Origin: Xiphophorus maculatus
Taxonomy: Eukaryota; Chordata; Actinopteri; Cyprinodontiformes; Poeciliidae
DNA length: 64,000 bases
Direction: 5' to 3'
NCBI RefSeq assembly: GCF_002775205.1
Contig: NC_036450.1
Span: forward strand, 24,888,288 to 24,952,287
Part shown: positions 56,107 through 64,000 of the stretch, piece after piece
Numbering within the stretch: position 1 is the first letter of the stretch
How the letters are laid out: each line of letters starts with the position of its first letter
Translations under genes and position numbers: made by a program
Notes under the pieces: model-generated
Seen by the model: the letters and a program-made list of their open reading frames with translations, nothing else
Database searches by the model: none
Told to the model about the DNA's origin: nothing

Positions 56107-56827
56107 TTATACCTGAGGCAAGTTCACCACTTATACCAAGTAAAGGGGTGATCCAAAAAAAAAGAACAAACAACAAACACTACTTACACAAACCTAATAA
56201 ACGGTACCAACACATATTTACATGCCTGCAAATCATTAGAACTAACTAAGATCAATCAAAGAATAAATGTAACTTAAAACTCCTCAGCATATTATTCCCC
56301 CCTAACTGAAAGTGACATGCTGCAGGAGCTTTTTACCAGCACCTGCAGCACTTGTCTTCCTTTGCTGCTCCTGCCTGCTGAGGAGACACACCCAGAAAAA
56401 ACTAGTACAGTTAGCCACTGTACTAGCCTAGCATAAAACCGCCACTTCCTGGACATACAATTATTACGTTTAAACAAGATACGTATCACGTCTAAGATAA
56501 GTATCACGCTATAACGTGATAGCACTCAAAATATTTTTTTTCCTGTGTGATAGCAATGAGCTTCCATACAAATCAAACCAAAATTAATACTGTTCCATCT
56601 GAGGACAGTCGGGAATAAAATCCCACTTATGTTTTCCAGTATTTGGCTCATTTGTCTACACTGGGCCACACACATATAATACAAGCATGAACAGCAGCAC
56701 ACGCCTAATAGGATTAAAGATAAAAAAGTGTGTAACAACCCCAGCCCCAAATGAAGGATTGTGGCTTTACTGATGAACAGTGAGGTTTATTGGAAGTAAA
56801 CCTTGAGTTTCACTGTAATAGCTGTAT

Positions 56828-56902
<75 letters not shown>
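56828..56902. repeat. (CA)n microsatellite in the copy D 5' flank
   Basis: About 37 CA units; the matching run is about 9 units near 2,041, about 10 near 13,717 and about 14 near 42,592. Confidence 0.95.
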
Positions 56903-56904
<2 letters not shown>

Positions 56905-57565
56905 GGACAGTGTAAGCTACAAAAACACACTCTTACAACCAGAACGTTTCAACTAAAACTCTAAAAATATCAACTCTAATTCAAAACTATGCCCTAGTGT
57001 TTATATACAACAAATTCACAATTTCAATTGATTAAAAATTAGAACCGTCCTTATTTACAAAACAAACATACCTTGTGCCTCTATCAAGGGGTTCGCTAAT
57101 AACTAGACACATTTTAACACGCTGTTGTAACTTGTCTTCTGTTCCTTTCTGTCGTTAAGCTGCCATTCTACAACATATATAGAGCAAAATAAAAATAAAA
57201 TAACATCAAATCAAAAACCGGATGTCATATGTTATACAAAATAAAATGAGATAAAGGAGAAAAGCACTAAAGATGTCTAAATGAGAAACGGCCACAGTTT
57301 AACCTGAGTTCATCAAACACTTTTCCTCATCAAAAACGTCTTTAGATGAGGAAAACACTGTTGAGCAGATTTAATGGGAAACCAGGTGATTGTGTTTTGC
57401 ACATTGTTAAGCCCATATCAATTACAGCCACATTGGCAGAAACTAGTCTAAATGGTTGGGAAAAGTTTCATGTGTCTTAATATGAACGAATTTATTTGGA
57501 AATGTTTTAATGGTTTGAAATATCTGATTTACTAGAAGGTGGGAATCGCTTCAGAGCTTTTCCTG

Positions 57566-57672
57566 GTTACCATAGCAATAGCAACTAATGCGACACTTCT
57601 ACCTAACTGATGATGTCATTAGGATCAAATGCTTTGTGTCATATGACATCAGCTCTGAAACCTCTTAAATAG
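57566..57672 (+). promoter_or_regulatory. Putative promoter of copy D
   Basis: X-box GTTACCATAGCAAT at 57,566-57,579, the two CRE-like octamers, and CTTAAATAG at 57,664-57,672, about 92 bases before the ATG. Confidence 0.58.
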
Positions 57673-57764
57673 TTTGTTACTTGTGTTCTAGTACCAGACG
57701 TGCAGAAAGTTTCAGTGGATTTATAGTGAATTTTACTCTTTGCATCGTGAGACAGAAACGGAAG

Positions 57765-59843
57765 ATGGATTCTCGTCAATTACCCAAGAGGATTATTCCT
57801 TTACTGAGGACATTGAAGACCCAACAAAATGAAGAACTCAACCGACCTTTGCGACTTCGAGAACAGGAAGAATCTTTAGACACCTTTATTTCAAACTGGA
57901 CTAAATACACAGAAGATGTAGACTCTGAAAGCAAAATGCCAGAAGGACTGCTGAGACAAAGAACTCCCTACGCGTCCACAGCTAAATACAACGAGGTTTC
58001 TGGAAATGACAAACAGTTTAACAAGCCTTCGTCACGTAAAACGGAACAGGATTGTAAGAAGATTGTTTATGATAATCTAGAGGAAATACAGCGGAAGGAG
58101 GCGGCCAATTACATTCTTTTGGAGAAAAAGCGTCGTACAGAGAGGGCTAAGCAGCAGTTAATCCAGAAGTTACAAGAGGAACAAGAGAAGAAGAAGAAAG
58201 ATGCAATGAGACAGTCTCTGACGGACACATGGGATGTTCAAATTAAATATAAAAAGCAGAAAGAGAAGGAAAAGGCTAAAATTGAAAGTCTCCAATTGGC
58301 TGCCATAATGGAAGCAGACAGGTTGTGTCAAATTGAGGAGATTGAGACGAGGAGACACAAGAAGGAGAAAGATAGACAATTCTTCAAACAGGACGAGACG
58401 GATCAATCTGAATCAGACTGTCCAAAACAATTGAGTGAAATGAGGCTTCCTGAAAAGTTGAATTGTCTAGAGGATTGTAAGAAGGTTGTTTTTGAAAATC
58501 TGGATTATATAAAGAAGAAAGAAGCTGCCAACTTTGTTCTTTTGGATGAAAAGCGTTGCAAAGAGCGGGCCAAGCAGCAGCTACGCCAGAAGTTTGAAGA
58601 GGAACAAGAGAGGGAGAAGAAAGCCAATTTGAAAAAGTCTCTGACCGACACATTGGATGCTCAAATTGAAATTAAAGAACAGAAGAAGAAGGACAGAGCT
58701 GAAATTGCAAGGCAACAAATGGCTGCCATAATGCAGTCAGATAGACTGCATCAAAATGAAGAAATGGAAATGAGGAGACAGAAGAAAGAGACAAGCCGGA
58801 CATTTTTGAGACATAATGAGACTCAACTTAACAAAAAAGAGCAAAATAAATCTTTTGATGACAGTTTAGATTATATATTGAAGAAAGAAGCTGCTTGTGA
58901 TTCTCTTTTACAGGAAAAGTCTTGTAACAAGATGGCCAAGGACGAGTTTGCCAAAATGTCACATGAAGTACAGCAGCAGCAGAAAACTACAAAGCAACAA
59001 CCTCTGGCTGATGAATTGGCTGCCAGACAGCAATACAAACAGTCAAAGAAGATTGAAACGGACAGGACTGAAAGGGAAGGAGTTCTTCCTGGATATCGAG
59101 CTGAGGAAATTGGAGCCAGGAGACAGAAGAAGGAGGTTCAGCAGAACCTGAAGACACAGAACAACGTCAGTGAACAAGGAAGAGATGTTCATTATGAATC
59201 AGTTGTTCTAGATAATGATAGTGACTGTGACATTGATGATAAGGACAGAAGTCGTGAAATACGTAAAAAAATCGTGTACGACCAACTGTCCCTTATAAAG
59301 AAAAAAGAAGATATGAAAAGGACTTTTATGGAGGATAAGATATCGAAAGAAACGAAACATCGGGAAGCTGCAGAGCAAAAGCATAAAAAACTGGCGAAAG
59401 AGAAAAAAGCTGCAGCTACCAAGTGTCTGACTGACTCATGGGATTACCAGATACGTCGTAAACAGCAGGAGAAGAAGGAACTGCGTGAGGCTGAGAGGAA
59501 AGACATGCTGTCCTTAATTGAGTTGGAGAGAGTGTGTGGAGGCGAAAGTATTAAAAGAATCCAAATTGAGAAACGCAAACAGCCTGTTTATGACGACGTT
59601 AAGGAGACTCTGCCAGCAGCAAGACCAGGGAGAAGTTGCTCCAAGTCCCGTGAGGGAAGAACGACGTTTTCTGACAAACATGTTGACGGAAAAACCAGCA
59701 AGGCTTGCAGACCTTCACTGGGTTGTCAGAAAGTTACCGATACCAAGCATGTCAGATTTCCCTCACTGAACTCCAAATCTGTGCACTTCTCTGAGAATTG
59801 CCAACAGACTTCTAAAAATGTAAAACTCCCATCCATTTCATAG
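57765..59843 (+). CDS. Ampliconic intronless coiled-coil protein, copy D
   Basis: 692 residues, complete. Its visible private change is Ala for Gly in the TPYGSTAKY motif near residue 70. It otherwise follows C at the sites where B differs. Repeat layout and basic C-terminus are as in copy B. The 3' flank matches B until 60,241, where an ERV LTR interrupts it. No introns, so it may descend from a reverse-transcribed ancestor, although the promoter block travels with it and no poly-A tract or target duplication is seen at its ends. Confidence 0.88.
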   Translation: MDSRQLPKRIIPLLRTLKTQQNEELNRPLRLREQEESLDTFISNWTKYTEDVDSESKMPEGLLRQRTPYASTAKYNEVSGNDKQFNKPSSRKTEQDCKKIVYDNLEEIQRKEAANYILLEKKRRTERAKQQLIQKLQEEQEKKKKDAMRQSLTDTWDVQIKYKKQKEKEKAKIESLQLAAIMEADRLCQIEEIETRRHKKEKDRQFFKQDETDQSESDCPKQLSEMRLPEKLNCLEDCKKVVFENLDYIKKKEAANFVLLDEKRCKERAKQQLRQKFEEEQEREKKANLKKSLTDTLDAQIEIKEQKKKDRAEIARQQMAAIMQSDRLHQNEEMEMRRQKKETSRTFLRHNETQLNKKEQNKSFDDSLDYILKKEAACDSLLQEKSCNKMAKDEFAKMSHEVQQQQKTTKQQPLADELAARQQYKQSKKIETDRTEREGVLPGYRAEEIGARRQKKEVQQNLKTQNNVSEQGRDVHYESVVLDNDSDCDIDDKDRSREIRKKIVYDQLSLIKKKEDMKRTFMEDKISKETKHREAAEQKHKKLAKEKKAAATKCLTDSWDYQIRRKQQEKKELREAERKDMLSLIELERVCGGESIKRIQIEKRKQPVYDDVKETLPAARPGRSCSKSREGRTTFSDKHVDGKTSKACRPSLGCQKVTDTKHVRFPSLNSKSVHFSENCQQTSKNVKLPSIS

Positions 59844-60241
59844 TCAAATGAAGAACTGTTTCTCAGCTGGACAAGGAATGAGATGGGATGTGAAAACAGC
59901 AGCTTTCACTTCTCGTTTACATAACATCTTTGTAAGATTGTCTGTTAGCTACGTCAGACATATGAGGCCTTAGCTTTGAAGGTAGCACAAATCATTTTAA
60001 CAAAAGGTTTTCTCTGGGTGCTCCAGTTTTCCAAAAAAACGAGAGAGAGAGACTACTTCAAATATACGTTTTCTCTTGGTGCTCCAGTTTCTCTAAAAAC
60101 ACAAGTGACAGACAGACATTGTAATTTGCTCTCTTAGGAAAATCAACTAATCTTGTTGAAACACAAGTTTTCTCCGGGTGCTCCGGTTTCTCTACAAACA
60201 CAAATGACAGTCAGACAGACAGACAGACACACATTGTCTCT

Positions 60242-60946
60242 TGTTAAGGAGAAAAGTTATTAGGTTAGCTTAAACTTTGGAAAAGCATGGCTCTCCTTTT
60301 CCTCCTGTTAACCGGGTCGAGCGGGGTTCTCCGCGAGCGTCCTGCAACCGCGTGCTGCTAAAACAAAACAACAACAAAACGTGTTGACGTCACAGATCAC
60401 GGAGTTTTAATCTCAAACAAAGCAATCGACAACAAAGTTGCAGAGATACAGAGATATGCATTTTCTCATGAAAATAAAAACACACAAGGGGAAGACAGAC
60501 AAACACAAAATACATAAGACAGACAAAGGCGCCCAACGTGGAGTAAAAAGATGGAAAAAACTCTCCGTTGGCTTGCTGACTTGTACTTTTTAATGAAAGA
60601 GGTGTTTCCCTATTTAATATATGCAGTCAAGGCGTTCCGTTCTTTGACCAATTAGAAACTTAGAAACTCCCCTCATCACAGCCCCGATGTCTGGTTTTTA
60701 TCTAAGTGAAAGGGCGGACGACTTCGTCTTGGGCCGCGCCAGGTACGAGGGAGAGGCGCCAAAGAGTCTGTAACTCCTATCAGAGTGTAAATTTTATAGC
60801 TTTGTGTCTGTCAGCGGGGGAGGAAAAAAGGCCCTACTTCCCCCATGCTCCACAGAAAACTGTTCCAAATAAAGTGTTGGCTATCCCTTTACACATGTCG
60901 TAAGATTAAGTGTATTTTTAGCATTAAATAATCATTTTTCTTTACA
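60242..60946 (-). mobile_element. Endogenous retrovirus 3' LTR
   Basis: On the minus strand a polypurine tract AAAAGGGGG (about 60,957-60,949) is followed by TGTAAAG (60,946) and the segment ends CCTTAACA (60,242), giving about 705 bp with TG...CA ends. It contains a TATA-like TATATTAAATAG. Its left end falls exactly where gene D's 3' flank stops matching B. Internal sequence would lie to the right. Only one LTR is in the window, so the call is an inference. Confidence 0.55.
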
Positions 60947-63900
60947 ATCCCCCTTTTGAGATCTTCACCAAAGATCTCAATAAAAATTGAGTAAGCCTTC
61001 TAATACCGAACCAAAACTATGTATGAAAAAACGAAAAAACCGAAAAATAAAAAGACAAAAGAGTAACGTACCCTAATTACATACAATCCCCCTTTGAAAC
61101 AAAACCCAAGGTGTAGAAAGACTCATCCTTAAAAATATAAAAACATAAAACAAAATTATCACAATACAACCAAAACACAAGACAAACCAAAAAACCCAAA
61201 GTATACAATAAAAAATAAAGCAGGGACATACATATAAAAAACTAGTAAGAAATGCTCTGCAACTTCAAAGACAACATTCATCACAAAATTATAAACCGTC
61301 GAAACAAGAAACACACAAAATTACAATCTGCTGCACGTCTTTTCTGTTTTTTTTTTTTTTTTTTTTTTTTTTCAAATGTCCATCGACAGTCTCTCAAAAA
61401 AAAATATGAAGTCTTCGTCAGGAATTGTTCAAAAAATTGCGCGCAAAAAAACAAAACGACAGTCCTTTTCAGAGTCCACAACGAACGAAAAAACACGCAA
61501 TAAAAATTAATGTCGATCCTCTTGCAGCCTGAACTCCTCGGTTGGAAACCTCAAGTTTCCACCTTAGCGTCCGTTGCTCACTGAAAATTGGATTATTATG
61601 CCAATATAACCGTGAGTTTCAAAAAGAAAGTGAAATCTCCTCGTGAGGAAATTAGATCTTAGGAAACGACCTGTCACAGGTTATTAAAACAGACATTTTG
61701 TTTCAACATGAATTTCATTAGCATCAGAAACACAATTACAACATTCTTTAATATCACCTTCATTACCGTCAGCATAATCAAACGATGGTTTCACCTAAAA
61801 ATAAATTTGTCTTGTTATTTTCCATCCGGGGAAATCATTTTAATCCTTTTTATCAAAGAACGCAGATTTTGAATGAGACCACATCCACAGGGCACTGAAA
61901 CGACAAACAGAGATCAGATTTTCCAAAAGCATCATTCATTATGTGTATTCAACACAAACATCTTAAAGTCACCCCGTGTCAGAGTGAATCCTCCACCGCT
62001 CGCGACTCTGTGGCTGCTATCTTCGAAATAAGTGTGAAGCCGCTTCTCCAAGCAGCCCCACCCCTGCCTCGCATGACAACAGCTTGTGTGACAGAGTCCA
62101 GAGTCCCACCTGGAGCGCGGAGCTCCAGGGCAATCCGTGTGCAAAAACCACGAGCAACTCATCCCGTGAGGCCTTATCTCCTACTTTGTCCAGTTCTGTT
62201 CATCAAATGGTGGATGTGATCCCTTCAATTTACGTTTCTATTATGTTAAACTATTGTTCCTACCCGATGGAAAACAGCAAAACCTTGTAATCACCCGCTT
62301 CAAAAGACATATTTCCAAAGTAACGTTTTGCCAGAATATTAAACAAATGCAGATCTTTTCTTAAACCAATCTTGTAAAAATAGGATCAAACAAACGAAAC
62401 AAAACAAACACAAAAACCTAAAAATGTAGTTGTAAAGCTTACATTTACCATCAAAAATGAAAATCGCTGTGAATTAAACTGTCCCATTTAAATTACTTTT
62501 ATAGAACAAACTAGATCTTATTGGTTATTTGTCTAAATCATTTTACATGCGTTCCTTAAACAAAATTCAAAAGAGTTAGACCTGGAGAAATTATAATGTA
62601 AATGTATGCCTTAACAAATCCAAACATTTTCAAAATATACCAATTTTTACCTCGGCTTTTACTTGTCGTCGAATTTAAAGTTTTATTCAAAATCGTTTTA
62701 AATGGATGTAAATCAAAAAATCAAAATCAAGTTTAGAAAAATCATTATAATCCCGCCTGTGTACTTTTACTGATTAGTGATAACTTTAATCAAGAACAGA
62801 TTCTTCAAAACATTTCTTAAAACATTCATGCTCCATTAAATTAATGCTCTGAAAATGGCTGACACAATAATATTTTAATTTCTATAATTATTTTCCCAAG
62901 TTAATTAACCAAAATATGCTTCATTATCACTATAAATTTATCTATTTTCTCAAAATATGTTAGCCCATTGTCAGAAAATCTTATAATGGAGAACAACTCA
63001 AATCTATTTAAAATAAGCACATATAATACCAGAGAATATTTTCCTTTCACTTTTTTATGTGTAACACAGATCAGACATGTTCGTCAAAAAATTTGTTTAA
63101 GTAATAAAAGTTTCAGTAAATTACGTAAGTAATATAAAAATAAAAATAAATCCGTAACATATTCTCCCTCTGTATGATACATTACTGGCTAATGTATCAT
63201 CATTACCTAATATGTTAACTAACGATGTTGATGAAACAGGGTCATTATTTTACTGAGAAATCCACCCAATTCAATGCTGCCCCCGTCCTAACAGGCAAAC
63301 TTTCAAAACAAACAGAACAATTTATTGTAGGATGCTTTAAACCTTCAAAATTACTATTTTCCCAAAACATTTCACATTAAAGTTTTAAAACTCATTATTA
63401 CATATTACTGTTATGATTGTCAAATAAGGCATTTTACAAACTTCTCAAAAATTTTCACTAGCGTTTGACAAAGCATGTGTACCAATTAAGACTCTGCGAA
63501 GGTTTTGCATAAACGAGCCAGAGAGACGTTGAATAAAAATTCAAACACAGTTAACAAAGAAAATCCAAAAATAATAAATTGGGCCCCTACGGAAATCAAC
63601 ATAACAAAAAACAACACAGGTAGTAACAGAACGACGTAAGCACAAACTGACCTAACAAGACATGAGGGGAACTTAGATAATGGCTGATCAGACCATTAAC
63701 ACACACTAAGGGGCAATTAAACACACAAAACCCTAACAAATACTGGTCAGTATATCACTAAATCTACAAATGAAAGAAATTAAACTAAAGACCAAATTTC
63801 CCCCTCCCCCTTTCGAACGGGTCAAGAGGAAACTGGTGACTCAAAAGAAAGAAAGTAATTTGTTATATTTAACAAATAGACAAAGAACTGACACAAATAG

Positions 63901-64000
63901 CTAAATAAAAAGTCAGACTAATGAAAACAAATTTAAAGATAACGTTTCACTAAATCTAGGAAACCAAACTGCAGCAAAATCCTGTCTTATGTGATGAGAA
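60947..64000. other. AT-rich region, no supported gene (possibly decayed ERV interior)
   Basis: Just right of the LTR, a short minus-strand frame (IFGEDLKRGIV) overlapping the polypurine tract resembles the end of an envelope cytoplasmic tail, preceded by a stop. A second AAAGGGGGATTGTA lies at about 61,080-61,093. A poly-T run is at about 61,346-61,371, and a hairpin with 11-bp arms at 63,174-63,184/63,190-63,200. No open frame above 92 codons is convincing. Confidence 0.4.

Larger units (their letters stand above)
38686..60241. repeat. Right arm of the large inverted repeat (palindrome)
   Basis: Inverted copy of the left arm. It is longer because of right-only insertions (solo LTR 45,902-46,607; hAT MITE 50,711-50,936; a second 437-bp block with about 1 kb between copies; about 240 bp near 52,561-52,805), extra 441-bp units and a longer minisatellite. 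It lacks the RLE LINE seen at 10,800-11,872. The inner junction is 38,686. The outer loss of homology at 60,241/60,242 coincides with the end of an ERV LTR, so the true arm may continue beyond that insertion. Confidence 0.92.

Noticed and set aside
60528-60545. GGCGCCCAACGTGGAG resembling a lysine-tRNA primer binding site on the plus strand
   Set aside because: It lies inside the segment that reads as a minus-strand LTR, on the opposite strand, so it cannot be that element's primer site; possibly coincidental.

Overview
The window looks like a teleost (percomorph-type) nuclear genome. It has intron-containing genes with GT/AG signals, an NEU3-like sialidase, a C1q-like gene, and fish-style mobile elements: a Tf1/sushi-like chromovirus, RLE-type and RTE/Rex-like LINEs, piggyBac, hAT and Tc1-type elements, and an ERV LTR. 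I cannot name the species.

The main structure is a very large inverted repeat. The left arm (1 to about 17,688) and the right arm (about 38,686 to 60,241) are inverted copies around a spacer of about 21 kb (17,689-38,685). Each arm also carries its own smaller inverted repeat. The result is four copies of one intronless coiled-coil gene: A (minus, cut by the left edge), B (plus, 14,602-16,680), C (minus, 39,646-41,724) and D (plus, 57,765-59,843). A pairs with D and B with C. A/B and C/D are each head-to-head. B, C and D keep complete 692-codon frames that differ at only a few residues, and the visible part of A is open. All four share an upstream block with an RFX-type X-box, two CRE-like octamers and a TATA-like box, which suggests a cilium- or sperm-related gene.

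Between the two genes of each arm lie, in mirrored order: a LINE 3' fragment, a 441-bp tandem repeat, a GC-rich degenerate tandem repeat, an internally deleted piggyBac element inserted in a 27-bp minisatellite, and AT-rich inverted-repeat elements with long (TA)n tracts. The arms differ by later events: an RLE LINE in the left arm only; a solo LTR, a hAT MITE and a duplicated 437-bp block in the right arm only; and array-length changes.

The spacer holds a two-exon NEU3-like sialidase (minus, about 21.4-22.8 kb) and a six-exon C1q-like gene whose C1q domain is cut short (minus, 23.9-27.1 kb). It also holds a young Gypsy chromovirus (28,067-34,189) with a piggyBac MITE in pol, two YqaJ-like pseudogene fragments, and the lone first exon of a second NEU3-like gene (38,330-38,548) ending 137 bp from the right-arm junction. 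From 60,242 to the end, an ERV LTR (minus) interrupts the D-side homology, followed by AT-rich DNA without a supportable gene.
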